DNA of 64,000 nt from Novosphingobium pokkalii (lineage in GTDB: Bacteria; Pseudomonadota; Alphaproteobacteria; Sphingomonadales; Sphingomonadaceae). Of the stretch, positions 33,309 through 41,415 are shown one piece after another; positions within the stretch are counted from its first letter, which is position 1, and each line of letters starts with the position of its first letter. The position numbers and the translations under genes were made by a program. The notes beneath the pieces are model-generated. The model was not told where the DNA came from, ran no database searches, and was given only the letters and a program-made list of their open reading frames with translations. The stretch lies in contig NZ_BMZP01000016.1 in assembly GCF_014652855.1 (NCBI RefSeq), positions 46,424 to 110,423 of the forward strand, read 5' to 3'.

Positions 33309-34445
33309 ATGACTGTTGGTATTCCCGCCGCAAAGCCGGCGCGTCCTTTCTTTTCCTCGGGTCCGTGCGCCAAGCCGCCGGGGTATTCTCTCGACAAGCT
33401 GCAAACCGAATCGCTGGGCCGCTCGCACCGCGCCAAGATCGGCAAGGCGCGCCTCCAGCTGGCGATCGACCTGATGCGCGAGGTGCTGCAACTGCCCGCC
33501 ACGCACCGCATCGGCATCGTGCCCGGTTCGGACACCGGCGCGTTCGAGATGGCAATGTGGACGATGCTCGGCGCGCGCGGCGTGACCACGCTGGCCTGGG
33601 AAAGCTTCGGTGAAGGTTGGGTCACCGATGCCGTCAAGCAGCTCAAGCTGGAGCCGACCGTGCTCCGCGCCGATTACGGCCAGTTGCCCGATCTCTCCAA
33701 GGTCGATTTCGCCGACGACGTGCTGTTCACCTGGAACGGCACCACCAGCGGCGTGCGCGTGCCCGATGGCGAATGGATCACTGATAACCGCGAAGGCCTG
33801 ACCTTTGCCGACGCGACCAGCGCCGTCTTCGCCTACGACATTCCGTGGGACAAGATCGACGTGGCCACCTTCTCGTGGCAGAAGGTGCTGGGCGGCGAAG
33901 GCGCGCACGGCGTGCTGATCCTCGGCCCCCGCGCGGTCGATCGCCTGGAAACCTACACCCCGTCCTGGCCCCTGCCCAAGGTGTTCCGCCTGGTCTCCAA
34001 GGGCAAGCTGGCCGAAGGCGTGTTCAAGGGCGAAACCATCAACACCCCCTCGATGCTCGCTGTCGAAGACGCGATCTTCGCGCTCGAATGGGCCAAGTCG
34101 GTCGGCGGTCTCGAAGGCCTCAAGGCGCGCTGCACCGCCAATGCCCACGCGCTGGACAAGATCGTCGCCGAACGTTCGTGGCTCGGCCATCTCGCGGTCG
34201 ACAGCGGCATCCGCTCGCGCACCTCGGTGTGCCTCACCGTCGAAGGGGCTGACGCAGACTTCATCAAGAAGTTTGCCGGCCTGCTCGAAAAGGAAGGCGC
34301 GGCCTTTGACATCGCTGGCTATCGCGATGCCCCGGCCGGCCTGCGCATCTGGTGCGGCGCCACGGTCGATACCGCCGATATCGAGGCGCTCGGCCCCTGG
34401 CTTGACTGGGCCTACGCCCAGTTGACCGCTACTGCCGAAGCCTGA
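33309..34445 (+). CDS. serC: Phosphoserine aminotransferase
   Basis: SerC makes 3-phosphoserine from 3-phosphohydroxypyruvate and glutamate, step two of serine synthesis. The 378 residues match the alphaproteobacterial/archaeal-like SerC subgroup: FFSSGPCAKPPGYSLDKL, SLGRSHRAKIGKARL, IGIVPGSDTGAFEMAMW, VLFTWNGTTSGVRVPDG and the PLP lysine in ATFSWQKVLGGEGAHGVL. The protein continues to ETINTPSMLAVEDAIFALEW. AAGGAG upstream supports the ATG at 33309. It is followed by serA after about 195 bases containing a large palindrome pair, so the two serine genes may be cotranscribed but differentially expressed. Confidence 0.96.
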   Translation: MTVGIPAAKPARPFFSSGPCAKPPGYSLDKLQTESLGRSHRAKIGKARLQLAIDLMREVLQLPATHRIGIVPGSDTGAFEMAMWTMLGARGVTTLAWESFGEGWVTDAVKQLKLEPTVLRADYGQLPDLSKVDFADDVLFTWNGTTSGVRVPDGEWITDNREGLTFADATSAVFAYDIPWDKIDVATFSWQKVLGGEGAHGVLILGPRAVDRLETYTPSWPLPKVFRLVSKGKLAEGVFKGETINTPSMLAVEDAIFALEWAKSVGGLEGLKARCTANAHALDKIVAERSWLGHLAVDSGIRSRTSVCLTVEGADADFIKKFAGLLEKEGAAFDIAGYRDAPAGLRIWCGATVDTADIEALGPWLDWAYAQLTATAEA

Positions 34446-34472
34446 TCGACTTTCAACGTCACTCCCATTCCC

Positions 34473-34559
34473 CGTCGCCCCGGACTTGATCCGGGGCCCC
34501 ACGCGACATTGCCTGCCACGGCAAACAAGCGGGACCCCGGATCAAGTCCGGGGTGACGA
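34473..34559. repeat. Inverted pair of CCCCGGACTTGATCCGGGG repeats between serC and serA
   Basis: Copy 1 (34473-34500) reads CGTCGCCCCGGACTTGATCC then GGGGCCCC. Copy 2 (34532-34559), read on the other strand, is CGTCACCCCGGACTTGATCC then GGGGTCCC, so 26 of 28 positions agree. In mRNA the two would form a 28-base stem with G-U pairs and a 31-base loop, or two smaller hairpins. It belongs to the same family as 16641-16728. Confidence 0.85.
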
Positions 34560-34641
34560 GGGGAGAGAGGCAAATTCCCCATTTCTGCCGGCATTTCCGG
34601 CACGCGCCGCCTGATCCGGCGCACCCCATGGAGCAAAGACC

Positions 34642-36225
34642 ATGACCAAGCCCAAGGTTCTCATTTCCGACAAGATGGACCCCAACGCCGCCCGCATCTT
34701 CCAGGAGCGCGGCTGCGACGTGGACGTGATCACCGGCAAGACCCCGGAAGAACTCAAGGCGATCATCGGCCAGTACGATGGCCTGGCGATCCGCTCATCC
34801 ACCAAGGTGACCAAGGAAATCCTCGAAGCCGCGACCAACCTCAAGGTTGTCGGCCGCGCCGGCATCGGCGTGGACAACGTCGATATCCCGGCCGCTTCGG
34901 CCAAGGGCGTGGTGGTGATGAACACCCCGTTCGGCAACTCGATCACCACCGCCGAACACGCCATCGCCCTGATGTTCGCGCTCGCCCGCCAGTTGCCCGA
35001 GGCCGACGCCTCGACTCAGGCCGGCAAGTGGGAAAAGAACCGCTTCATGGGCGTGGAAGTCACCGGCAAGACGCTTGGCCTGATCGGCGCGGGCAACATC
35101 GGCTCGATCGTTGCCAGCCGCGCACTGGGCCTCAAGATGAAGGTCGTGGCCTTCGACCCGTTCCTCACCCCCGAGCGCGCGGTGGAAATGGGCGTCGAAA
35201 AGGCCGACCTGGAAACCCTGCTGGCCAAGGCGGACTTCATCACCCTGCACACGCCGCTGACCGACCAGACCCGCAACATCCTCTCGGCCGAAAACCTCGC
35301 CAAGACCAAGAAGGGCGTGCGCATCGTCAACTGCGCGCGTGGTGGCCTGGTCGATGAAAAGGCGCTCAAGGAACTGCTCGATTCCGGCCACATCGCCGGC
35401 GCCGCACTCGACGTGTTCGAAACCGAACCGGCCAAGGACAGCCCGCTGTTCGGCACGCCCAACTTCATCTGCACCCCGCACCTGGGCGCCTCGACCACCG
35501 AAGCGCAGGTCAACGTGGCCTTGCAGGTGGCCGAACAGATGGCCGATTTCCTGGTCACCGGCGGCGTGACCAACGCACTCAACATGCCCTCGCTCTCGGC
35601 CGAGGAAGCGCCCAAGCTCAAGCCCTACATGGCGCTCGCTGAAAAGCTCGGCACCCTGGTGGGCCAATTGGCGCACGACAACCTCGCCAAGATCGCCATC
35701 GAAGTGGAAGGCGCTGCCGCCCAGCTCAACCAGAAGCCGATCACGGCGGCGGTCCTCACCGGCGTGATGAAGCAGTATTCCGACACCGTGAACATGGTCA
35801 ACGCGCCGTTCCTGGCCAAGGAACGCGGGCTCGACGTGCGCGAAGTGCGCCATGATCGCGAAGGCGAATACCGCACCCTGGTGCGCGTGACGGTCAGCAC
35901 CAGCCAGGGCGATCGCTCGGTCGCCGGCACGCTGTTCGGCAACGGCCAGCCGCGCCTCGTCGAAATCTTCGGCATCGGCATCGAAGCCGATCTCGACGGT
36001 GACATGCTCTATATCGTCAACACCGACGCGCCGGGCTTCATCGGCTCGATCGGCACCCTGCTGGGCCAGTCGGGCATCAACATCGGCACGTTCCACCTCG
36101 GCCGCCGCGAGGCCGGTGGCGAAGCGGTGCTGCTGCTCTCGGTCGACAGCCCGGTGAACGAAGACGTGCTGGCCAAGGCCCGCGAAATCCAGGGCGTGCG
36201 CCTGATCAAGGCGCTCAAGTTCTGA
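34642..36225 (+). CDS. serA: D-3-phosphoglycerate dehydrogenase
   Basis: SerA oxidises 3-phosphoglycerate with NAD, the first step of serine synthesis. The 527-residue protein is the long form. It has the N-terminal substrate domain (VLISDKMDPNAARIFQERGC, DNVDIPAASAKGVVVMNTP), the NAD-binding GLIGAGNIGSIVASRALGLK, catalytic Arg in NCARGGLVDEKAL and His in PHLGASTTEAQ. The intervening ASB-type domain follows (GQLAHDNLAKIAIEVEGAAA), then a C-terminal ACT domain (DMLYIVNTDAPGFIGSIGTL, GINIGTFHLGRREAGG), which is where serine often inhibits. GGAGCAAAGACC precedes the ATG, and a strong terminator lies 39 bases after the stop. Confidence 0.97.
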   Translation: MTKPKVLISDKMDPNAARIFQERGCDVDVITGKTPEELKAIIGQYDGLAIRSSTKVTKEILEAATNLKVVGRAGIGVDNVDIPAASAKGVVVMNTPFGNSITTAEHAIALMFALARQLPEADASTQAGKWEKNRFMGVEVTGKTLGLIGAGNIGSIVASRALGLKMKVVAFDPFLTPERAVEMGVEKADLETLLAKADFITLHTPLTDQTRNILSAENLAKTKKGVRIVNCARGGLVDEKALKELLDSGHIAGAALDVFETEPAKDSPLFGTPNFICTPHLGASTTEAQVNVALQVAEQMADFLVTGGVTNALNMPSLSAEEAPKLKPYMALAEKLGTLVGQLAHDNLAKIAIEVEGAAAQLNQKPITAAVLTGVMKQYSDTVNMVNAPFLAKERGLDVREVRHDREGEYRTLVRVTVSTSQGDRSVAGTLFGNGQPRLVEIFGIGIEADLDGDMLYIVNTDAPGFIGSIGTLLGQSGINIGTFHLGRREAGGEAVLLLSVDSPVNEDVLAKAREIQGVRLIKALKF

Positions 36226-36263
36226 GCGGCTTTTCCGTTTCAGGCCTGGCCTGAAAGGCCGAA

Positions 36264-36295
36264 AGGGGCGGTGCCGGCCGGCGCCGCCCCTTTTT
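36264..36295 (+). terminator. Rho-independent terminator of serA
   Basis: AGGGGCGG (36264-36271) pairs with CCGCCCC plus T (36284-36291), with further pairing of GCCGGCCGGC in the loop, followed by TTTTT. The converging TPR/TonB gene stops six bases later, so its own transcription must end inside or before this hairpin. Confidence 0.85.
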
Positions 36296-36300
36296 GCATC

Positions 36301-38340
36301 TCAGGACTTCTTCTTGATCTCCTTGGCCACCATCGTGTTGCCTGGGATGTTGAAGCGGATCGTTTCGCGATTGGCGCTGCACGCCGCGCCATTTTCCGGG
36401 CGATAGCTGGCCTGATAGCGTGCCTTGGCCAGCATGCTGTGGGCGGCATCGTCGAACACGAATGGCGGATAAGACGCCACCGCGCGCAGGCCGGCGGTGT
36501 GGCCATCGGCCAGAATGTCGTATTCGCTGCGCACCCAGCCTTCAAATCCCCAGCGCGCGGCGTCCATCGGGAAGGCCGTGGAACCAGTGTTGATCGCGGT
36601 CAGCGCCGGCTTCGGGCCGATCAGCGCGCATTGCTCCTGAGTCAGGCCGGTCTGGGCAAACAGCCGCTGCGCTTCGTCCAACTGGCCCTGGCTGGCGGCC
36701 TGGTTGGCCAGGCGCAGCAGGGCGAACTGGCGCAGCGGATGGTGGGCGGGCAAGTCCGCGTCGGCGGCCACGCGCTGCAACACGGCCGTGACATTGGCCT
36801 GGTCGGCCGGCAACGGACGGCGCGGCAGGGCGAGCAGCATGCTGGCGTTGCGCGCCAGGGGATCGGCGGCAATTGCCGGCTCGGTGGCCAGCGCCTGCAA
36901 CGCGGGATAGCTACGGGTATCGCGCAGGGTGACGCGGCTGGACTGCTTGGCGGAGGTAATGATGTCCACGCGGTGGGCCGTGAGCAGAACCCGCGCGGCG
37001 TTGCGCACGGCCGGGGGCAACGAGGCATCCTGCGCCACCACCAGCCCGCGATCGATCGACGCCAGTTGCTCGGCATCAGGCCGTAGGTCTGCCTCGGCCA
37101 GCATCACGCGCGCGGCGAGTTCGGCTGCGGTCTTGCCACCCTGCCGGGCCGATTCCGCCGCCGCCAGCCAGGGAGACCAGCCATCCTGGCCCATCGGCAG
37201 CGCCAGCCGGGCCTGCTGCGCCCAAGCCGCAATCGCCTCCTTCAACGGCGCGTCGGGCGTCAGGCCACCGGTGCCCCGGCTGCAACGCAGTTCCACCCGC
37301 GCGGTGGCGCGAAAGAACGCGGGCATCTTGGCCGCGTCCTCGGGCTTCCAGTGCCAATCGGCCGCCGCGCGGGAAAAGGCGCTGGCCTTGGCATAGTTGC
37401 CGGTGCTGTAGACGGTCTGGGTGGCCAGCACATCGCCGCTTTCGCCGATCACCAGTTGCACCACGCCCACGTCATCGGGCGAAAGGCCGGTTTCCGGGCC
37501 GCAATCGGGTGAGTCCATCCGCGCCGCACTGCCAAAGCTGGCGCTGCCTGCGTGCCCGGCGCCGGAATAGGCCATGTAGCGGCGGGCATCTTCCGTCTGC
37601 TTGGCCAGCAAGGCGGCCTGGGCCAGGTCCTGGCGCAGACCGGCGTCGAACTGGCTGATCTGGCTGCGCATGCCGCCGGTCAGTTTCAATGCGGCTTCAA
37701 GTTCGGCCTGGCCGGCCTTGACCTGCCCGCGATTGAGCATGGCGCGGCCCAGCAGCAAGTGCCATTGCGCCAGCATGCCCTTGTCCGGCGCGGGCTTGGC
37801 GGATTCCAGCCGCAACCCTTCGTTGGCGGCATCAATGGCGCGGTTGTCGCCGTCGAACGCGGTGAGCAAGGCAATGCGCTGGAGCGTGACGCTCCGCGAG
37901 CCATCCTTTTGCAGGGCCAGCGCGGCATCGAAATGGGCGAGCGCACCGTCATGGTCCCAGCGGGTCGCGGCCAGCGCGCCCAGCGTGTTTTCGGCGTCGG
38001 CCACGTCGAGCGCCAGATCGCTGGCATGCGGGCGCATGGCGGCAAGCCCGGCCACCAGCAGCGGTTCGCCGCGATCGGTCTCACCGGTGCGGACCAGGCA
38101 CGCGCCGCGGTGCGCCATGATCACGGCCGCCGCCACGCTGGTGGGCTTGACGTGGGGATCGGCAGCCAGCGCATCGAGCAGCGGCAAGGCCGTCGCGCAG
38201 TCGTTCTTGTCATAGGCGGCCGTGGCCATGTCGAACCGCTGTTGCAGGCTGCCCTGCGGAGCTGGCTGGGATGCAGGCTGGGCGACTGCCGTGGCGACAG
38301 GGACGAGAACCGTGAACAACGCTGTCGATCGCAGACGCAA
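36301..38340 (-). CDS. Exported TPR-rich protein with two TonB-C-like domains
   Basis: The 679-residue protein has a signal peptide (MRLRSTALFTVLVPVATAVA, then Q). TPR-like helices follow over ~35-270 (NDCATALPLLDALAADPHVK, AHFDAALALQKDG, GQVKAGQAELEAALKLTGGM). There are two regions shaped like the TonB C-terminal domain: ~285-335 (VVQLVIGESGDVLATQTVYS ... ADWHWKP) and ~598-660 (GWVRSEYDILADGHTAGLRA ... YQASYRP). The start I propose is a TTG at 38340 with GGGAGA seven bases upstream, since no ATG precedes the signal peptide. TonB-C-like modules in periplasmic proteins often bind receptor or cell-wall partners, but the role here is unknown. It diverges from a thioredoxin-like gene. Confidence 0.72.
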   Translation of the reverse strand: MRLRSTALFTVLVPVATAVAQPASQPAPQGSLQQRFDMATAAYDKNDCATALPLLDALAADPHVKPTSVAAAVIMAHRGACLVRTGETDRGEPLLVAGLAAMRPHASDLALDVADAENTLGALAATRWDHDGALAHFDAALALQKDGSRSVTLQRIALLTAFDGDNRAIDAANEGLRLESAKPAPDKGMLAQWHLLLGRAMLNRGQVKAGQAELEAALKLTGGMRSQISQFDAGLRQDLAQAALLAKQTEDARRYMAYSGAGHAGSASFGSAARMDSPDCGPETGLSPDDVGVVQLVIGESGDVLATQTVYSTGNYAKASAFSRAAADWHWKPEDAAKMPAFFRATARVELRCSRGTGGLTPDAPLKEAIAAWAQQARLALPMGQDGWSPWLAAAESARQGGKTAAELAARVMLAEADLRPDAEQLASIDRGLVVAQDASLPPAVRNAARVLLTAHRVDIITSAKQSSRVTLRDTRSYPALQALATEPAIAADPLARNASMLLALPRRPLPADQANVTAVLQRVAADADLPAHHPLRQFALLRLANQAASQGQLDEAQRLFAQTGLTQEQCALIGPKPALTAINTGSTAFPMDAARWGFEGWVRSEYDILADGHTAGLRAVASYPPFVFDDAAHSMLAKARYQASYRPENGAACSANRETIRFNIPGNTMVAKEIKKKS

Positions 38341-38393
38341 AGCCGATCTCCCTGGCCATTTACTTCGATTTACATGAGAAATACTATGAAGCA

Positions 38394-38846
38394 ATGACAA
38401 GCCTGTCCACCACGATCGCGCGTTTTGTTGTCCCGCCTGGACGATGGCTTGCCGGCGCTTTTGCGCTCTCCCTGGCCCTCTCGCTTGCAATGCCCACCTC
38501 GGCCTTGGGGGCAGAGCCGCATCGCATCGTGCTGCTTGGCGCGCGCTGGTGCGCGCCGTGCATGGCCGAATATGCCAATCTCCCGGCCCTGGTGCGCGCG
38601 GCGGCGCCCGATCGCGTGGTGCTGGCCTGGATCGATCGCCCGATCGCGGTGCCGGCCGGCCTGCAAGGCCAGGTCGACAGCCTGCCCGCGCCGGCCGCGC
38701 GCGCCCTGGCCGAGCATGAACTGGGCGTCGGCTTTGGCCTGCCCGCCGCTCTCGCCCCAGGGCGCGGTTGCCCGCCTTGGCGTGGGCCGTTGCACCCGAC
38801 GGACCTGGCCACTTGGCGCAGTCATTGCGCAGGCGCGGCGCATTGA
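38394..38846 (+). CDS. Periplasmic thioredoxin-like protein with a WCAPC motif
   Basis: The 150-residue protein has a long signal peptide (hydrophobic 18-38, cleavage after SALGA at ~40). A short thioredoxin-like fold follows: HRIVLLGARWCAPCMAEYAN with the redox pair C53-A-P-C56, then VVLAWIDRP and the cis-Pro region. It is much shorter than DsbA/E, has two more cysteines near the C-terminus (GRGCPP, SHCAG), and lacks a canonical second domain. It probably reduces or isomerises disulfides in the periplasm. It diverges from the TPR/TonB-C gene with 53 bases between starts. The YigZ-like gene begins 41 bases after its stop. Confidence 0.75.
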   Translation: MTSLSTTIARFVVPPGRWLAGAFALSLALSLAMPTSALGAEPHRIVLLGARWCAPCMAEYANLPALVRAAAPDRVVLAWIDRPIAVPAGLQGQVDSLPAPAARALAEHELGVGFGLPAALAPGRGCPPWRGPLHPTDLATWRSHCAGAAH

Positions 38847-38887
38847 TCGCTTGCCTCGCGGCCATTCCGGGGCCAGTCGCCACCACG

Positions 38888-39238
38888 ATGCGCACGCTCG
38901 ACAACATCGTTTCCGATCGCGGCTCGAAATACGCCGTCTCCGGCGCGCCATGTCGCTCCGCCGAGGAAGCGCGCGCGCTGGTCGACCAGCTCAAGATGAT
39001 CAAGAAATTCGCCAAGGCCACCCACAACACCTGGGGCCTGCTCTGCGCCGCCGGGCCGATCAAACATGATGATGGCGAAAGTGGCGCTGGCATGGTGATC
39101 CTGCGCATGCTGGAGCGCGAGGGGCTGCGCGATCACGTGGTCGTGGTTACCCGCTGGTATGGCGGCAAGCATCTGGGCGGCGACCGCTTCCGCCATGTGC
39201 AGACAGCGGTACGCACCTATCTCGACAGTCTGGCGTGA
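38888..39238 (+). CDS. IMPACT/YigZ N-terminal-domain protein (UPF0029), single-domain form
   Basis: The 116-residue protein corresponds to the N-terminal domain of YigZ/IMPACT proteins: SDRGSKYAVSGAPCRSAEEA, FAKATHNTWGLLCAAG, KHDDGESGAGMVILRMLERE and VVVVTRWYGGKHLGGDRFRH. These cover the conserved H, DDGE and RWYGG(K)xLGG motifs. The usual C-terminal DUF1949 domain is missing, as it is in many alphaproteobacterial copies. Eukaryotic IMPACT binds Gcn1 and ribosomes; the bacterial role is unclear. The frame is open farther upstream, but family similarity begins at this Met. An ATG three codons into the conserved region is absent, so the start is reasonable. Confidence 0.85.
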   Translation: MRTLDNIVSDRGSKYAVSGAPCRSAEEARALVDQLKMIKKFAKATHNTWGLLCAAGPIKHDDGESGAGMVILRMLEREGLRDHVVVVTRWYGGKHLGGDRFRHVQTAVRTYLDSLA

Positions 39239-39299
39239 ACGCGACGGACCCGAACGCCGCCTGGCCGGTTGTGCGTTGCAGGCCGATAAAGGAATTTCC

Positions 39300-39635
39300 A
39301 TGACTGCCCACGCTTCCCCCTCGCCCGCCGCCTGGCTGTCCGCCATGATCCCGCTGTGGAACCAGCAGGCCATGTTGGGCGCCGAAGCCTCCCAAGTGGT
39401 GGCGCGGCGCCTGTGGCTGATCGCGCTGGGCGATCCGCGCGCAGCGGCCGAAAGCCAGCGCATGGTCACCGAAAAGATCGAGGCGCTCGGGCAGGTGTGG
39501 TGGGACATGGCGCGCGTGCAGGCCGACGCCCTGATGCGCGGCCGTCCGGCCCCTGCCCCGCACATTCATGCCCGGCGCGCGGTGCAGACCTATCGCCGCA
39601 AAGTGCGGGCCAACTTGCGCCGCCTGTCGGGCTGA
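39300..39635 (+). CDS. Small helical protein, weakly phasin-like
   Basis: The 111-residue protein is predicted to be almost fully helical. AAWLSAMIPLWNQQAMLGAE, EASQVVARRLWLIALGDPRA and RMVTEKIEALGQVWWDMARV carry the evenly spaced hydrophobic and Ala/Gln residues seen in phasin-2-type proteins that coat polyhydroxyalkanoate granules. A basic tail (QTYRRKVRANLRRLSG) follows. The match is by general character only and I give no gene name. It starts 61 bases after the YigZ-like gene, in the same direction, with GGAATTT-type spacing to the ATG. No PHA synthase gene is in the window. Confidence 0.55.
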   Translation: MTAHASPSPAAWLSAMIPLWNQQAMLGAEASQVVARRLWLIALGDPRAAAESQRMVTEKIEALGQVWWDMARVQADALMRGRPAPAPHIHARRAVQTYRRKVRANLRRLSG

Positions 39636-39660
39636 ACAGCGCCCACGCGGCAGGCGCCGG

Positions 39661-39837
39661 TCAATCCCGCCGCGTCGCTTTGACGAGGCCCCAGCCCATC
39701 GCGCCGCTCAGGCCAAGCGCCACCGCCAGGCCCAGCCCCGCGCCCCATTCCGCCCCGCTGCGGCCGGCCAGCAGCCCGCCCGCAATCAGGCCCAGGATGG
39801 GGAACACCAGCAAGGCAAGACATCCGACGGCGACCAT
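39661..39837 (-). CDS. 58-residue small membrane protein (below the usual gene-length cut-off)
   Basis: A complete frame from ATG (39837) to TGA encodes 58 residues with two hydrophobic helices: MVAVGCLALLVFPILGLIAG near the start and GAGLGLAVALGLSGAMGWGL near the end, joined by GRSGAEW. It ends in KATRRD, consistent with positive-inside topology. GAGAG lies 7-11 bases before the ATG on the minus strand. It fills the gap between the phasin-like gene (converging, stop 25 bases away) and the HD-GYP gene, which would otherwise be an unexplained 250 bases. No family is recognised. Confidence 0.55.
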   Translation of the reverse strand: MVAVGCLALLVFPILGLIAGGLLAGRSGAEWGAGLGLAVALGLSGAMGWGLVKATRRD

Positions 39838-39888
39838 GGATAACTCTCTGCCCGCCGCGCGATGAACCGCTCGTGAGCTGTCCCGGTC

Positions 39889-41256
39889 TTACGCCACCAT
39901 CGCGCGCAGCGCCTCGAAACAGGCGCCGTCGATCGCCTTGCCCACTTCCCCGCCCATGATCGCCAAGGCGCGCTCCACCGGCATGGCGGCGCGATAGGGC
40001 CGGTCGGCGGTCAGCGCGTCATAGAAATCGGCAACGCTGATGATCCGCGCCTCGGTGGCGATCAGGCTGTGGTCGAGCCCCAAGGGATAGCCTGTGCCAT
40101 CCAGCCGCTCATGATGCGCGCCGGCAACGGCGGCCATGTCGCGCAAGGGGCCGATGCGCGACAGGATTTCGGTGGTGTGGCTCGCATGGCTGCGCATTTC
40201 CACCCACTCGGTATCGTCCAGCTTGCCCGGCTTTTCCAGCACGCGGCTGGAGACAGCCAGCTTGCCGACATCGTGCAGCACCGCCGCCCGGCGCAACCCG
40301 CGCAAGTCGCCCTCGGCAACGCCCATCGCCCGGCCCAGGGCGGTGGCATAGCGACCCACGCGGCAGGAATGGCCGCCGGTATAGGGGCTCTTGGCATCGA
40401 TCACCGCGCCAAAGGCATCGGCAATGTCGTCGAGGTAATCCTCGTCCACGGCCACGCGGGCTTCTTCAGGCTCCAGCGCGCGAACGTGCAGTTCCAGCGC
40501 GGGATCGTTGCAGTGGCTCCAGAACCCCGGCTGGGCGCAGACCCGCACGAAGGCATCGACCAGCTCGGGATCGAGCCAGGTGCCGCGCCGCGCCTGCACT
40601 TCGGCCAGCGCCGCTTCCGGCCCGGCGGCCATCTGGAACACATCGGCAATCTGCGCCAGCAAGGCCAGGCGCGCGGGCAAGGGAATGGCGTGCCCGGCCA
40701 GGCCCAGCGGCTTGCCGCCACCGTCCCAATGCTCGTCCAGCGCGGCAATCGCGCCGGCCACGCTTTCGGGAAAGCGCAACTGCCGCGCGATCGTGGCACC
40801 GCGCGTGCAGCGCGTCTGGATCAGGTCTGTGGCGATCCGGGTGCCATCGCGCAGGATCGTTGCGATGGCCCGCATGCGGGCTGAAAGCGGTTCGCCTGCA
40901 CCGGTCTTGCGAAACACGAAGCCCAGCGTCGGCCCCAGCCCTTGCCCGATCAGCTTGAACTCGTGCTTGAACGCGCGATCATCGGCCAGATAGAGTTCGG
41001 AAATCCGCGCGGCATTGCTGGAACAGCCCAGATCCTTGAGCAGCGTTGCATAATAGATCGTGCGCCGTTCCGCCGCCGGCAGGCCCAGTGCCAGTGCGAT
41101 CTGGCTGGCGATCCAGCAGGCGCGCAGGGAATGACCCGCCGGCTGCCCCTCGGTCAGGTCAAGGGCATAGGAAAAGGCCCCCAGGATCTCGCTGAGCGAC
41201 GTGGTGGCCATGGTGGGCCGGTCAATCTGGAATTCCTGCGCGAAAGCATGGCGCAT
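39889..41256 (-). CDS. HD-GYP domain phosphodiesterase with an N-terminal degenerate HD domain
   Basis: The 455-residue protein should hydrolyse cyclic di-GMP. The C-terminal half (~280-455) is a full HD-GYP domain: SPYTGGHSCRVGRYATALGR, AAVLHDVGKLAV, RSHASHTTEIL, GAHHERLDGTGYPLGLDHSL and ISVADFYDALTADRPYR. The N-terminal ~15-130 repeats the same fold (GQPAGHSLRACWIASQIALA, YYATLLKDLGCSS) but with KD in place of HD, so it is likely catalytically dead and may sense or dimerise. AGGGG upstream supports the ATG at 41256. An ATG at 41211 is the alternative. It may oppose the GAF-GGDEF cyclase at 9362 in the cell's c-di-GMP balance. Confidence 0.9.
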   Translation of the reverse strand: MRHAFAQEFQIDRPTMATTSLSEILGAFSYALDLTEGQPAGHSLRACWIASQIALALGLPAAERRTIYYATLLKDLGCSSNAARISELYLADDRAFKHEFKLIGQGLGPTLGFVFRKTGAGEPLSARMRAIATILRDGTRIATDLIQTRCTRGATIARQLRFPESVAGAIAALDEHWDGGGKPLGLAGHAIPLPARLALLAQIADVFQMAAGPEAALAEVQARRGTWLDPELVDAFVRVCAQPGFWSHCNDPALELHVRALEPEEARVAVDEDYLDDIADAFGAVIDAKSPYTGGHSCRVGRYATALGRAMGVAEGDLRGLRRAAVLHDVGKLAVSSRVLEKPGKLDDTEWVEMRSHASHTTEILSRIGPLRDMAAVAGAHHERLDGTGYPLGLDHSLIATEARIISVADFYDALTADRPYRAAMPVERALAIMGGEVGKAIDGACFEALRAMVA

Positions 41257-41357
41257 GGGCGGCCCCTGTTCATCGTTGTCACAACACGAGTGACACGATT
41301 CGCGTTAAGAGGCCGTTCCCATCGGGCTGTCTTTTGGTGCGGCTTCCTCGTCGCAAC

Positions 41358-41394
41358 AAAAAAGGGGCAGCCATCGCTGGCCGCCCCCTCTTTT
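41358..41394 (-). terminator. Terminator of the TonB receptor gene
   Basis: The stem is GGGGC(A)GCCA with TGGC(C)GCCCC around a TCGC loop (41364-41387), one mismatch. On the minus strand it is followed by TTTTTTG (41363-41358). A TCTTTT on the plus side makes it partly bidirectional. Confidence 0.75.
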
Positions 41395-41415
41395 CGGTCA
41401 CCGCCGTGGCGGATC

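Noticed and set aside
36264..36295. Possible riboswitch after serA
   Set aside because: It is a simple GC stem followed by TTTTT, explained by termination.
38341..39108. N-terminal extension of the TPR/TonB-C frame by 256 codons
   Set aside because: It would run antisense through the thioredoxin-like and YigZ-like genes and would place the signal peptide in the middle of the protein. The TTG at 38340 has a ribosome-binding site and gives a normal export signal.
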